A stretch of DNA of 64,000 bases from CAYGOC01 sp964351495 (GCA_964351495.1 CAYGOC010000002.1:1-64000); one strand, 5' to 3'. Counted from the first letter of the stretch, positions 42,394-52,017 are shown. Numbers and translations are program-made. The notes: generated by a model from the letters alone, not told the origin.

Positions 42394-44360
42394 GCAGATT
42401 CTCCCAGCTTAAAAGGAGTTACCTTTAACAGAGATTTGGAAATATCAAATAAAAAGCGGGACGGGTTTGTAGCAATCTCTTTCCCCATCTTTTTCCGTTT
42501 TCGGGCCATACTTAAGGTTAAAAACCGTTTTGCTCGGGTAATTGCTACATAAAAAAGTCTTCTTTCTTCTTCAATACCCGTTTCAAAAAGGCTTTTTTCA
42601 TGGGGTAGAATATGATCTTCCAAAGCTACGATGAAGCATGCCTCAAACTCAAGTCCCTTTGCACTATGAAAGGTGAGTAGGTTAAGACTCTCTTTTCCTT
42701 TCCCAAACTTTTCAGAAGGAAAGCTTCTTGTGAGCATGGTATTGGCGATAAAGTGTTGCAAGGAGGGCTCTTTCTCTTCTTCTTCATACTTTTCTAATGT
42801 ATACTTTAGCTGTAAGACGTTTTCCCATTTATATTGCAAAGCTTTTTCACTTTTCACCTCTTCTTGCAGTTGGGAGTGATAGCCTATAGTGTGAATTAGC
42901 CAATGAAAACTTTTAGATAAAGAGTTTTTAGAAAAAAAATGTTCTGCTTCTTGAATCAACTTTACAAAGCTATGGATTCCCTCTAGCCCTTTACTAGAAA
43001 TTTTACTCTCAAAAAAAGGCTGAAAAGAATCTATCTTGGTTAAAATCTCCCAAAGATCTTGCTTTTCTTTTCTTTGAAAAGAAGTTAAAAGATCTACTGT
43101 CTTAGAAGAGATTCCTCTTCTTGGAAGGTTAATGATTCTTAAAAGAGATTCTTGATCTTTTCTGTTGGCAATAAGCTTTAAATACGCAAGTAGGTCTTTG
43201 ATTTCAGATCTTTCTGAAAACTCTAAGCCTCCATAAACTTCATAGGGAATCCCTCTTATCCAATTTTCTTCTTTTTTATAGATAGCATTCATTAAAGCTA
43301 TTTCAAAATTCCTCGATAAGATGTTAGATCTGTACAAAATAGCCATATCCTTAAAAGGAACCCCCTTTTCTTGATGAAGCTGTAGGATTCTATCTACAAC
43401 TGCTTGTGCTTCCTCCTCTTCCGAGGGAGCATGAAACAGTTCTATGGGAAGGTCTTTTTTACTTTGACTAAATAGTGTTTTATTATGCCTCTTGGTATTA
43501 CAGGCTATTACCTCATTGGCAGCTTGCAATATACTTGGGAAGCAGCGGTAGTTTTCTTCCAGGCGTATGATAGTATCTGCTTTAAAGGCTAAGATATTTT
43601 CAATTAAAGCGCCTCTCCATCCATATATAGACTGATCATCATCTCCTACTACGCAAAGATGGTTATATTTTTTCGCCAAAAGTTCTGCTAGTTGAGACTG
43701 CACTGCGTTAGTATCCTGATATTCATCAATCATGATATAGCGATACTTTTCTTGGTATTTTTCTAAAACTTCAGGATGTTTTGTAAAAAGCTCAATTGTT
43801 AGGGTGAGTAAGCTGTCAAAATTTACCGCATTATACGCTTTTAACGTGGTTTTTAAAGCAGTTTGCAGTTTTTGAGTAAAACCATCATTTTCAGAAGATT
43901 CTTGCCCGTTTTCTAATTGAGAGATTTTAGTAAGCGAGTTTGCAATAGAGGGGAGTTCTTTGGTTTGCAGAATCTCTTGACCAAGCTCTTTGGCAAGGCG
44001 GTATACATCTCTTTCATCGTACAAAGTAAAAGAGGGGGTGTACCCTAAAAGAGCGATCTCTTTTCTTAAAAGATTCATACAAAAACTATGAAAAGTAGAA
44101 AAAGTAACCTTGTTTGCAATCTCTTTTTTTACCATTTTAGCAAGACGATCTTTCATCTCTTTTGCAGCTTTATTGGTAAAGGTAAGGCCTAAAATGGATT
44201 TGGGAGAGATCCCTTTTTCTAAAAGATAGGCAGTTCTGTGGATGATAACTCTCGTTTTTCCACTGCCTGCTCCCGCTAAAATGAGCACCCTTCCTTCTGT
44301 GGAAAGCACCGCTTTTTTTTGGGCGGGATTTAAAGACGATACATCAAAAAAGTTTTTCAT
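42390..44360 (-). CDS. uvrD: UvrD/Rep/PcrA-type superfamily 1 helicase
   Basis: 656 residues, a complete SF1A helicase. Q-motif LNPAQKKAV, Walker A AGAGSGKT, Walker B in YIMIDEYQDTN, motif III VGDDDQSIYGWRGA, motif IV RLEENYR and motif VI VAITRAKRFLTLS. Unwinds DNA in excision and mismatch repair or clears replication forks; uvrC and mutS are close by. The start ATG 44360 overlaps rnpA by 4 nt, so rpmH-rnpA-uvrD-Tsr3-like is one transcript. Confidence 0.92.
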   Translation of the reverse strand: MKNFFDVSSLNPAQKKAVLSTEGRVLILAGAGSGKTRVIIHRTAYLLEKGISPKSILGLTFTNKAAKEMKDRLAKMVKKEIANKVTFSTFHSFCMNLLRKEIALLGYTPSFTLYDERDVYRLAKELGQEILQTKELPSIANSLTKISQLENGQESSENDGFTQKLQTALKTTLKAYNAVNFDSLLTLTIELFTKHPEVLEKYQEKYRYIMIDEYQDTNAVQSQLAELLAKKYNHLCVVGDDDQSIYGWRGALIENILAFKADTIIRLEENYRCFPSILQAANEVIACNTKRHNKTLFSQSKKDLPIELFHAPSEEEEAQAVVDRILQLHQEKGVPFKDMAILYRSNILSRNFEIALMNAIYKKEENWIRGIPYEVYGGLEFSERSEIKDLLAYLKLIANRKDQESLLRIINLPRRGISSKTVDLLTSFQRKEKQDLWEILTKIDSFQPFFESKISSKGLEGIHSFVKLIQEAEHFFSKNSLSKSFHWLIHTIGYHSQLQEEVKSEKALQYKWENVLQLKYTLEKYEEEEKEPSLQHFIANTMLTRSFPSEKFGKGKESLNLLTFHSAKGLEFEACFIVALEDHILPHEKSLFETGIEEERRLFYVAITRAKRFLTLSMARKRKKMGKEIATNPSRFLFDISKSLLKVTPFKLGESA

Positions 44361-44683
44361 ACTTCCAAGAAAGAAGAAAGAATCTTTTGTAAATCCTTTT
44401 TTAAAGAGGGCATCCGTTCTAGTTTCGCCTCTTTTTTAGGATAGACCACTACAGTAAAATTTTGAGATATTTCAGAAGAAAGGGCCCTTAAAGCCTCTCT
44501 TACCTGTCTTTTAAAACGGTTTCGAGTACAAGCATTTCCATACTTTTTCGAGGCTGTGATGCCAAAAAAAGAACCCTTCTCTCCCTTATAAACCTCTGCT
44601 GTCAGAAAAGAGCCTACATATCTCTTTCCCTGTTTTTTTACCTCTAAAAAGTCTTTTTTTTTCTTTAAAGAGTAGAGGCTCAC
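44357..44683 (-). CDS. rnpA: Ribonuclease P protein component
   Basis: 108 residues. Conserved patch FFGITASKKYGNACTRNRFKRQVREA (about residues 39-64), with the RNR motif, binds RNase P RNA and the pre-tRNA leader. Starts at GTG 44683, which shares GTGA with the rpmH stop. So it is translated by coupling with rpmH. No rnpB is evident in this window. Confidence 0.93.
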   Translation of the reverse strand: MSLYSLKKKKDFLEVKKQGKRYVGSFLTAEVYKGEKGSFFGITASKKYGNACTRNRFKRQVREALRALSSEISQNFTVVVYPKKEAKLERMPSLKKDLQKILSSFLEV

Positions 44684-44814
44684 ACAGTTAAGGATTTTCT
44701 TCCCTTTTTTCTTCTTCTTTTCAAAACTTTTCTGCCATCAGCTGTCTTCATTCTTTTTCTAAAGCCATGGCTTTTCTTTCTCTTTCTCTTAGTAGGTTGG
44801 TATGTTCTTTTCAT
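44680..44814 (-). CDS. rpmH: Ribosomal protein bL34
   Basis: 44 residues, beginning MKRTYQPTKRKRKKSHGF and ending RRKKGRKSLTV, an exact match to the family form. Followed at once by rnpA through a GTGA overlap, the usual rpmH-rnpA arrangement. Confidence 0.96.
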   Translation of the reverse strand: MKRTYQPTKRKRKKSHGFRKRMKTADGRKVLKRRRKKGRKSLTV

Positions 44815-44846
44815 AAATCTTCCATTCCTTTTTCCTAAGAAAGAGT

Positions 44847-44874
44847 ACTCAAGAGAGAATAATCTCTCAAGAGT
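44847..44874. promoter_or_regulatory. Interrupted palindrome in the rpmH leader
   Basis: ACTC-AA-GAGAG and CTCTC-AA-GAGT form a dyad around AATAAT, 33 bp upstream of rpmH. It could be an mRNA leader hairpin or a protein-binding site. Confidence 0.4.
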
Positions 44875-44940
44875 TTTGATAAAGGCTCTTCAATCTAATA
44901 AAAAAAGGGAAGGAGATTTTGTTCAAAGATTTCTTTATTC

Positions 44941-44970
44941 TTGAAAAGAATGGTTTTGTTTTCGTATAAA
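44941..44970 (+). promoter_or_regulatory. Predicted promoter of rpmJ-rpsN
   Basis: TTGAAA (44941-44946), an 18-bp spacer and TATAAA (44965-44970) lie 22 bp before rpmJ. The AGGAG ribosome sites follow. Confidence 0.45.
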
Positions 44971-44992
44971 AGGAGTTCTTTTAGGAGAGATT

Positions 44993-45130
44993 ATGAAAGT
45001 AAGAGCATCCGTTAAAGCAGATCCTTTAAAAGGGGATAAAGTGGTTCGTAGAAGAGGTAGAATCTACGTTATCAATAAAAAAGATCCAAACCGTAAGCAA
45101 AGGCAGAAAGGCCCTGGCAAGAAAAGGTAA
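44993..45130 (+). CDS. rpmJ: Ribosomal protein bL36 (zinc-free form)
   Basis: 45 residues, MKVRASVKADPLKGDKVVRR... to the stop at 45128. No cysteines, so this is the zinc-less (C-minus) version. The sequence closely resembles the chlamydial form I remember. AGGAGAG precedes ATG 44993. Overlooked easily because of its size; rpsN follows 3 bp later. Confidence 0.95.
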   Translation: MKVRASVKADPLKGDKVVRRRGRIYVINKKDPNRKQRQKGPGKKR

Positions 45131-45133
45131 TAT

Positions 45134-45439
45134 ATGGCTACAAAATCACAAGTTGCAAAACAACTTAGAAGAAAAAAACTAGTTGATACTAAGTGGGCGA
45201 AAAGGCAAGAGCTAAAAAAAATTATTTTAAGTCCTTCCACTTCAGAAGAAGACAAGATGGCAGCGGTTAGTAAACTCAACCAGCTTCCTAGAAATTCTTC
45301 TGTGATTCGTCTTAGAAATCGATGCTTAATCACAGGAAGATGCCGAGGGTATCTTCGCAAGTTTCAGCTTTCAAGACTTTGTTTTAGAGAACTCGCTTTA
45401 AGCGGGATGATCCCGGGCATTATAAAAGCCAGCTGGTAA
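45134..45439 (+). CDS. rpsN: Ribosomal protein uS14
   Basis: 101 residues, the long zinc-free S14. C-terminal RCLITGRCRGYLRKFQLSRLCFREL is typical. It sits 3 bp behind rpmJ with no separate promoter. Terminated by a hairpin that overlaps its last codons. Confidence 0.95.
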   Translation: MATKSQVAKQLRRKKLVDTKWAKRQELKKIILSPSTSEEDKMAAVSKLNQLPRNSSVIRLRNRCLITGRCRGYLRKFQLSRLCFRELALSGMIPGIIKASW

Positions 45440-45462
45440 TACTTTCGGCTGGCTTCTTTTTC
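45426..45462 (+). terminator. Intrinsic terminator overlapping the rpsN stop
   Basis: AAGCCAGC (45426-45433) pairs with GCTGGCTT (45448-45455) and runs into CTTTTTC. The 5' arm encodes the last S14 residues. Confidence 0.85.
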
Positions 45463-45880
45463 AAGCTAAATTGGTATCCAAATTTTCTTGTAGAAATGTA
45501 AATTCTTGAGCCTTTTTCCACTCTTCTAAGGTTTCATTCCAAAGATAGGAGTGTCCTTTTAAGGCTCCCTCTTCCCACAGTTTCTTGATCCCTTCTGCAG
45601 AAAAGGGGCCTCTCTTCGTATTTTGATCATCTAGATAATACCAGGAAAGAACAGATAGCTCTTTGGGGATCTTTTTCTTTTCAGAGAGGGGGTCTTGTAT
45701 TTTCTTTTTTTGTTTGGGCCCCAGTAAAAATAGGATAAAAACGCCTGTTAAACAAAAAAACAACGTAGCTAAAGACCAAAAAAGAAGATTTCTTTGGTAT
45801 TTTTTAGCTAAAAGAGCCCCTAAAAAAGCAAAGAGACCTAAAACAGTAAAATAAACATAAGGATGCTCAAAAAGAGGCAT
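45461..45880 (-). CDS. Membrane protein with GYF_2 (DUF4339) domain
   Basis: 139 residues. Two N-terminal membrane spans (YFTVLGLFAFLGALLA and LLFWSLATLFFCLTGVFILFLL) then a linker and a C-terminal GYF_2 domain with WYYLDDQNTKRGPFSAEGIKKLW and a WNETLEEWKKA ending. GYF_2 is a presumed peptide-binding module of the cytoplasm. AGGGAG lies eight bases before ATG 45880. Single gene between rpsN and the Asp23 gene. Confidence 0.82.
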   Translation of the reverse strand: MPLFEHPYVYFTVLGLFAFLGALLAKKYQRNLLFWSLATLFFCLTGVFILFLLGPKQKKKIQDPLSEKKKIPKELSVLSWYYLDDQNTKRGPFSAEGIKKLWEEGALKGHSYLWNETLEEWKKAQEFTFLQENLDTNLA

Positions 45881-45996
45881 AATGATTTCTCCCTTAACTC
45901 AACTTCAATTTAGGAGAGAAATTGGAAAACTTTCAAGGAAAACTAGCTTTTTTTTTTCTCTTTTTTTTCTATAATGCGAGAAAACAAGGATGCAAT

Positions 45997-46464
45997 ATGT
46001 ACGATAAATTAAAAGATATGGATGCTAAAGAGATTCATTTGCCGGAGACTGTCTACGTAAGAGATGTAGAAACAAAGGTCTTTCAGGGGATTACCCTCCA
46101 GTGTCTTGCTAAGATAGAGGGAATCTGCCTTCCTGAAAATACCCTGTTTGATAATCTTTTAGGAAGAGACGTAGAAAGAATCAAGGGGATCCATGTAGAG
46201 CAGGATCACAAGAAACACTCGGTTAATATCCGGGTAGAGATTAACGTAAGGTATGGGACTTCTCTTCCTGAAAAAGCAGAGGAGATCCAAACTAAGATCG
46301 TAGAAGAGGTGAGCCGCCTTACAGGACTCCATGTAGCCTCTATTCATGTTATCTTTAAAAACTTGATTCTCCCAGAGAAAGCGCCCATTTCCTCTCAGCA
46401 AGAGGAATTAGAAGAAGAAGACTCTGAGATGTTATCTATCGAAGAAGAATTTAAGCCTGTTTAG
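45997..46464 (+). CDS. Asp23/Gls24-family protein
   Basis: 155 residues from ATG 45997, AAGG seven bases before; the frame extends upstream without support. The core VNIRVEINVRYGTSLPEKAEEIQTKIVEEVSRLTGLHVASIHV matches the Asp23 (DUF322) family, small proteins linked with envelope stress in Gram-positives and also found in other phyla. The tail is acidic (EELEEEDSEM). The 3' end overlaps uvrC by 14 nt convergently. Role here unknown. Confidence 0.85.
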   Translation: MYDKLKDMDAKEIHLPETVYVRDVETKVFQGITLQCLAKIEGICLPENTLFDNLLGRDVERIKGIHVEQDHKKHSVNIRVEINVRYGTSLPEKAEEIQTKIVEEVSRLTGLHVASIHVIFKNLILPEKAPISSQQEELEEEDSEMLSIEEEFKPV

Positions 46465-48283
46465 AAAAGTGGCTGTAAATTTTTTTTGCGTCTTGTTTTT
46501 GTAAAAAGGGGAGCTTTTCCAGCTCTTCTTGAGAGGCCTCTTTGATTTTGGAGATCCCTTTAAAATGCTGTAAGAGCGCTCTCTTCTTTTTGGGTCCAAT
46601 CCCAGGTATATCATCCAGGCTGGAGTGAAAGAGCTCTTTTTTGTGTTTTTTTCTGTGGTAGCCAATTGCTACCCTGTGAGCCTCGTCTCGGATTTTTTGC
46701 AAAAAAAACAGTATAGGAGAGTGCTTAGGAAGAACAAGAGGCTCTTTCTTATGGGGAACGAAAATCTTTTCTTGAGTAAGTCCTTTTGTATGTAAAGAGG
46801 TTTCCTTAGCTAGCGCAATCACATCTACGTTCACAATATTGAGCTGTGCAAATACCTGAAGAGCCAAGTTTAGCTGTCCTTTTCCTCCATCTACAATTAG
46901 AAGATCACAAAAACTTTTTTCTTGTTGTAATCTAGAAAAATGGCGCAGCAGGGCCTCTTTCATAGAGGCGTAGTCTTCTGAGAATTCTTTTCGGATCTGA
47001 AAGTAACGCTGCCTTTTTCCTTCTTTTTTTCCGTTTATAAAACAGACCAAAGCTGCCACCGGATTTTGGGAAGATATGTGAGATGTGTCTATGCACTCAA
47101 TTCTTCTAGGGAAGCGGTTTAAACGGAGCTTTTCCTGCATTTCAAAAGATACTTTTTCATAAAAGTCTTCCTCTTTTTGTTTTCTTTGTAAAAAAGAGAG
47201 GGCATTTTCATGAGCCATTTCTAAAAGTCGTTTTTTTTCTTTTGACTTGGGGGATAGTACGGCAACTTTTTCCTTAGAAGACTCATAAAGGATCTCTTCT
47301 ACAACTTTTATGTCCGACAAAGAAAAGGGAATAAAGATTTCTTGCGCTCCCTTTTGGGTAGCGTAGTTTTGTAAAAGAAAGGTTTTTATGATTTCTTCTT
47401 CTTCTGAAAAAATAGGAGAAAAAGAAAAAGTTTTTGCAGAAAGAAGTTTCCCTTGCCGAAACTGTAAAACAGAAAGTACTACCAGATCTGCCTCTCTTGC
47501 AATGCCTATCACATCTCGGTTTATAGCATCAGGAAGATCTACTAGCTGTTTGTCTAAAAGGTGCTCTATTTGTTGGATGGTTTCTAGGTAGCTTTTTGCT
47601 TTTTCATATTCTAAATTTTCAGAAGCTTTTTCCATTTTTTTGGTTAAGTCTTCTAAAACAGTTTTATCTTTTCCTTGTAAAAAATTTTTAGCACCTTCTA
47701 CTAAAAACTGATATTCCTGATCAGAACATTTATGCACGCAAGGAGCCGCACATTTTTTTATATCATACAAAATACAAGGAGTGGTTCTTTTTGCAAATTC
47801 TCTATCAGAACATTGCCTTAAAGGGAAAATTTGTAAAATCAGATCAAAAACCCTCCTTGCCGCTTTTGTATTCGTATAAGGGCCAAATAGATGTTTTATC
47901 TTTTTGGGTCTTTCTTTGGAGCGCAAAAGCTGCAGCATAGGGTAAGAGTGGTCTGTTAAAGCTAGATGAATAAAACTTTTATCATCTTTTAAAAGAACGT
48001 TGTACTTGGGAGCATGTTTTTTGATCAGGTTGTTCTCTAAAATGAGAGCCTCTTTTTCACTAAAGACTAAAAGAGTATCTATAGAGTGTATCTGCTTGAC
48101 TAAGAAAGGGATCATCTCCCTTTCATCTCCTTTTTTTGCAAAATATTGAGAGAGGCGCTGTTTTAGATTTTTTGCTTTCCCTACGTAAAGAACCTTTCCT
48201 GAAGCATCTTTCATAAGATAGACGCCCGCTTTTTGCGGATAAGCAGAAAGATCTATAGAAGGCTTATTCTTTTTGGAGTTCAT
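46451..48283 (-). CDS. uvrC: Excinuclease ABC subunit C
   Basis: 610 residues. N-terminal GIY-YIG nuclease (GVYLMKDASGKVLYVGKAKNL, about 18-38), UvrB-interacting segment ENLEYEKAKSYLETIQQI, RNase H-like endonuclease half with IECIDTSH and LIVDGGKGQLN, and a C-terminal helix-hairpin-helix (LDDIPGIGPKKKRALL). Makes both incisions in nucleotide excision repair with UvrAB. Start overlaps mutS by 20 nt, so mutS-uvrC is one repair operon. Confidence 0.96.
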   Translation of the reverse strand: MNSKKNKPSIDLSAYPQKAGVYLMKDASGKVLYVGKAKNLKQRLSQYFAKKGDEREMIPFLVKQIHSIDTLLVFSEKEALILENNLIKKHAPKYNVLLKDDKSFIHLALTDHSYPMLQLLRSKERPKKIKHLFGPYTNTKAARRVFDLILQIFPLRQCSDREFAKRTTPCILYDIKKCAAPCVHKCSDQEYQFLVEGAKNFLQGKDKTVLEDLTKKMEKASENLEYEKAKSYLETIQQIEHLLDKQLVDLPDAINRDVIGIAREADLVVLSVLQFRQGKLLSAKTFSFSPIFSEEEEIIKTFLLQNYATQKGAQEIFIPFSLSDIKVVEEILYESSKEKVAVLSPKSKEKKRLLEMAHENALSFLQRKQKEEDFYEKVSFEMQEKLRLNRFPRRIECIDTSHISSQNPVAALVCFINGKKEGKRQRYFQIRKEFSEDYASMKEALLRHFSRLQQEKSFCDLLIVDGGKGQLNLALQVFAQLNIVNVDVIALAKETSLHTKGLTQEKIFVPHKKEPLVLPKHSPILFFLQKIRDEAHRVAIGYHRKKHKKELFHSSLDDIPGIGPKKKRALLQHFKGISKIKEASQEELEKLPFLQKQDAKKIYSHFSKQA

Positions 48284-50786
48284 ACAGGGTCTTTAAGGCA
48301 GATAAAGGAGTGATCTCCTCTAAGTTTAATGCTTTTATCTTTTCACACAAAAGGCAAGGCTCTTTTACAGAAAAAGAGAAAAAAGGCTCCTCTTCTTTCT
48401 CTTTTCTTTTCCCTTTTTCTAACATTTTAAGTCTTTTTGCTGCAATTTCTAGCGCCTTTCTAGGAAGACCTGCCAGTTTTGCTACATGAATACCGTAACT
48501 TTTATCCGTTCCCCCCGGAATAATTTTATGTAAAAAAATAATGCCTTCTACCGTCTCTTTAACCGCTACCTGGTAGTTTTTTGCCCCTAAAAAGAGGCTT
48601 TCCAGTTCCGTAAGTTCCCAGTAATGGGTTGCAAATAAGGTTTTTGCTTTTTTCTTATCTGTGGTAAGTAAAAACTCCGCTACAGCCCAAGCAATAGAAA
48701 TCCCATCATAGGTACTAGTGCCTCTTCCTATTTCATCTAAGATGATTAAAGAAGAGGAGGTGGCCTCTTGTAAAATATAGGCGGTTTGTTTCATCTCCAC
48801 CATAAAAGTAGATTCTCCTTTGGCGATATCGTCTGAAGCACCAACTCTAGAAAAAACCTGGTCTACAAGGCCAATAGTAGCCGATTTTACCGGAATAAAA
48901 GAGCCTATTTGTGCCAAAATTACCAAAAGCGCTACCTGCCGAATATAGGTAGATTTTCCCGCCATATTGGGGCCTGTAATTATATACAGAAAGGAGTCCG
49001 GGTAAGAAAAAACCGTGTCATTAGGGATAAACTCTTTTTGCAGGTGAACTCTTTCTAAAATGGGATGTCTTCCTTCTAGGATTTTTAGCTCATTAGTGTT
49101 TTTGAGCGTAGGCTTTGCATAGCCATACTCTAAAGCAACCAAAGCCAAAGAGGTCAAAACATCTATATGAGAAATCGCAACAGAAATCTTTTGTATCTCT
49201 TCTAAAAACTGTAAAACCTCCTTCTTTAACTCTTCAAACAAAAAGGTCTCTAAAGCGCGGATTTTTCCTTCTGCTGAAAGAATCTGATGCTCAAAAGACT
49301 TTAGTTTTTCAGTCACATATCTTTCAGCAGAAGTGAGCGTTTGTCTTCTGATAAAGGCATCAGGCACCTTATCTATTTGCCCTTTACTTACCTCAATATA
49401 GTATCCAAAAGCTTTGGTGTAGCCTACTTTAAGCGTTTTGATACCCGTTTCTTCCCGAAGTGAGACTTGGTAGTTTGCAATCCACTCTTTACTTTTTCTT
49501 CCGATCGTTTGTAGTTCATCTAGCTCTATATTGTATCCTTCCTTGAAAATGTCCCCGTCTCCCAAACGGTGGGGAGGGTTTTCCAAAAGAGCTTTGTCTA
49601 AAAGAGATACCAAGCTAGGAAGAAAAACCAGATTTTTTTGATGTTTTTGTAAAAGAGAAGAGGTAGTACTTTCTAAAAGAGCTTTTACTGAAGGGATCCT
49701 TTCCAAAGAGACTTTTAAAGAAAGAAGGTCTTTTGGAGAAGCATAGCTATTTTCCACTCTGCTTAAAATTCTAGGAAAATCCCGTATGTTTTTCATCTCT
49801 TTTTGCAGGTTGAAAACAAGAGAGGGCCAAGAAATAAGCTCTTCTATACTCTCTTGCCTATCTAACAAAGGCTCTAAATCAAAAAGAGGTCTTTTTACCC
49901 ACTCTACTAAAAGTCTACCTCCCATCGAAGTTACCGTTTTATCTACAAGATTCAAAAGAGAAAAATCCCTATTTTCTTTAGGTAAGATATCCAAATTTTC
50001 CAAACTCATCCTATCTATGGACATGTAAGAAGAGAGCTCTTTTTTTTCCCCTTTTTTAAAAGAGGCGGTAGAGATCTTCATCTCTTTTTCTAAATAGTAA
50101 AAAAGAGAGGAGGCAGCCTCTAAACAAACAGGAGAGCTTTTTAAAAAAGAAAGATCTAGAGAAATCTTTTGATCTAAAAAGAAAGCATCTTCTTTTACCG
50201 TCAAAAGAAAAGAAAAGCTATGAGAGAGCTCGCTTAGAAAAAAGGCATACTTTTCTTGAAAACTTTTTAGCACCAAAATTTCTGCAGGGGAGATCCGAAA
50301 TAGTTCATCTAATACTTTGTTTTTATCTTGTACCTCTAAAAACTGAAACTCCGAGGTGCTAAGATCCAAAATAACCAGGCCAAAAAGACCTCCTTTTTCT
50401 GTTACAGAGACAAAGAAGTTATTCTTTTTTTCTTGCAAAAGAGAAGAAGAGAAAAGGGTAGCAGGACTTACAATACGGGTGATTTTTCGCATTAAAAGGC
50501 CCTTGGTTTTACCGGGCTCTTCTACCTGATCTGCAATGGCTACCTTAAATCCTTTTTGTAAAAGTTTATCTAAATAGTTTTGGGCAGCGTGAACAGGGAC
50601 GCCGCACATAGGAACCGACTGTCTTTGTGTTAAGGTAAGCTGCAAAGTGCTAGCTAGAATTTCTGCATCTTCATAAAAGGCTTCGAAAAAATCCCCCAAA
50701 CGAAAAAAAACAAGGGCTTCTTTTGCCTCTTTTTTGCAGGTAAGCCACTGCTGCATCATAGGAGTTTGTTCGGAAAATGGCTTCAT
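48264..50786 (-). CDS. mutS: DNA mismatch repair protein MutS
   Basis: 840 residues. Mismatch-reading FxE motif in FRLGDFFEAFYEDAE (about residue 30), clamp and lever helices, then the ABC ATPase with GPNMAGKSTYIRQ, SRVGASDDIAKGESTFMVEM and LILDEIGRGTSTYDG. C-terminal ends with short EEITPLSALKTLYEL. Complete for the family. First gene of the mutS-uvrC operon. Confidence 0.97.
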   Translation of the reverse strand: MKPFSEQTPMMQQWLTCKKEAKEALVFFRLGDFFEAFYEDAEILASTLQLTLTQRQSVPMCGVPVHAAQNYLDKLLQKGFKVAIADQVEEPGKTKGLLMRKITRIVSPATLFSSSLLQEKKNNFFVSVTEKGGLFGLVILDLSTSEFQFLEVQDKNKVLDELFRISPAEILVLKSFQEKYAFFLSELSHSFSFLLTVKEDAFFLDQKISLDLSFLKSSPVCLEAASSLFYYLEKEMKISTASFKKGEKKELSSYMSIDRMSLENLDILPKENRDFSLLNLVDKTVTSMGGRLLVEWVKRPLFDLEPLLDRQESIEELISWPSLVFNLQKEMKNIRDFPRILSRVENSYASPKDLLSLKVSLERIPSVKALLESTTSSLLQKHQKNLVFLPSLVSLLDKALLENPPHRLGDGDIFKEGYNIELDELQTIGRKSKEWIANYQVSLREETGIKTLKVGYTKAFGYYIEVSKGQIDKVPDAFIRRQTLTSAERYVTEKLKSFEHQILSAEGKIRALETFLFEELKKEVLQFLEEIQKISVAISHIDVLTSLALVALEYGYAKPTLKNTNELKILEGRHPILERVHLQKEFIPNDTVFSYPDSFLYIITGPNMAGKSTYIRQVALLVILAQIGSFIPVKSATIGLVDQVFSRVGASDDIAKGESTFMVEMKQTAYILQEATSSSLIILDEIGRGTSTYDGISIAWAVAEFLLTTDKKKAKTLFATHYWELTELESLFLGAKNYQVAVKETVEGIIFLHKIIPGGTDKSYGIHVAKLAGLPRKALEIAAKRLKMLEKGKRKEKEEEPFFSFSVKEPCLLCEKIKALNLEEITPLSALKTLYELQKE

Positions 50787-50863
50787 TTTTGCTCTCCTTT
50801 GCTAGAACTTATAGGGTACTATAGAGTATCTTATAGGGAGTGAATCTTTTGTAAAAGGAGTTT

Positions 50864-51625
50864 ATGGGACTTTATTTCTGGAGGAAAAAAGAGGTAAAAA
50901 AGGTAACTATAGCTACTTCTTGCTGGCAAGAAAACTGGAGGGAAGTACTCAATAAAGAACCTTTACAAAAAAACATAGAAAACCACCAATATCCCTTCGT
51001 AGAAAGGCTTTTGGTGATTAATAATGTTACGGAAAAAAACAAGGTCTATTCCGCAGCAAAAAAACTGCTAGAAGAAAAGGTTTTTACCAAAATTGTTTTT
51101 TCAGAAGAAAAGGAAACAGAAGTTCTCTCCTTTTTTTCCTTAAAAAAAGAAGAGTTTGTAGCCAAAGATGCAAGAAAAGAGTACCAAGTAGCAAATGACT
51201 GGGTTTTTTATAACTCTTTGGCGCCTCTTACAGCGATCTATCACTGTCAAACGCCCTACCTTCTCTACTTTACAGCAGATGCCCACCTAAAAAAGCCGCT
51301 TTCTTGGATAGAAAAAGCTCTATCCCTTCTAGAAAAAGATCCCTCCTATAAGGTAGCCAATCCCTTGTGGAATGAGAGAAAAAAAGAAGCAAAAAAAGAA
51401 GCTTTTACCCAAAAAAAAGGTTTTTGGATCTCTAGCCAAGGCTTTTCTGATCAGATGTTTTTGATAAAAACAGAAGACTTTCGAAAGCCCATCTATTCAG
51501 AGATCCGAGAAGATGCAGATCACTTTCCAAGAGGGGAGGTATTTGAGAAAAGAGTCTATAGCTACTTAAAAAACAGAGGATATAAAAGGCTAACCTTTAA
51601 AAAGGGCTCCTATTACCATGTGTAG
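50864..51625 (+). CDS. Putative glycosyltransferase-like protein
   Basis: 253 residues from ATG 50864 with AAAGGAG close by. The layout (VTIATSCWQENWREVL at the start, then LLVINNVTEKNKV, TPYLLYFTADAHLKKP) resembles a GT-A fold with a degenerate DxD (ADAH), but it is weak. No signal peptide. Its last ~46 codons are duplicated downstream as a fragment (52195-52351). I do not recognise a specific family; it may make or modify a surface glycan. Confidence 0.55.
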   Translation: MGLYFWRKKEVKKVTIATSCWQENWREVLNKEPLQKNIENHQYPFVERLLVINNVTEKNKVYSAAKKLLEEKVFTKIVFSEEKETEVLSFFSLKKEEFVAKDARKEYQVANDWVFYNSLAPLTAIYHCQTPYLLYFTADAHLKKPLSWIEKALSLLEKDPSYKVANPLWNERKKEAKKEAFTQKKGFWISSQGFSDQMFLIKTEDFRKPIYSEIREDADHFPRGEVFEKRVYSYLKNRGYKRLTFKKGSYYHV

Positions 51626-51699
51626 GCTAGATAAAGTAATAGGAATAAATCGCCAAAGCATGTAGCCTCCCTCTCGTTAACCATTTGGAGGTAATTTTT

Positions 51700-52017
51700 A
51701 TGGCAGCACCAGTAGATAAGAGATTGGGCGATGAATTTGGGATGCTCCCACAAGAATTAGGATTACAAGTTCCTAATTGTCATAACAAAGCAACTAGAAA
51801 TTGTGAAACATGTTCTGAATATAACAAGGCAGTTTATCAAAAATTTGAAGAGTTTAAGAAAAAATTGGACGAGTCTCGTGTTGAACTGGAGAAAGCTCAA
51901 AAAAGTGGTGCTAATTCTGAAGAAATCCGGCAAAAAACTGAAATTGTAGATCAAAACCACGAGCTATTTGCTTCAGCAGGTAGATATATGATGATAATAA
52001 CAGGCCAGCTTAAATAA
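51700..52017 (+). CDS. Hypothetical 105-residue cysteine/coiled-coil protein
   Basis: 105 residues from ATG 51700, with TGGAGGT seven bases upstream. A cysteine motif C-x7-C-x2-C (CHNKATRNCETCSEY, about 27-41) precedes a helical coiled-coil stretch (EEFKKKLDESRVELEKAQKS) and a hydrophobic ending (RYMMIITGQL). No recognised family. It is enclosed by the two copies of the glycosyltransferase-like 3' end, which suggests it came in, or was copied, with that duplication. Confidence 0.62.
   Translation: MAAPVDKRLGDEFGMLPQELGLQVPNCHNKATRNCETCSEYNKAVYQKFEEFKKKLDESRVELEKAQKSGANSEEIRQKTEIVDQNHELFASAGRYMMIITGQLK

Noticed and set aside
44680..45130. Replication origin near rpmH
   Set aside because: Although rpmH is near oriC in many bacteria, I see no dnaA, dnaN or DnaA-box cluster here.
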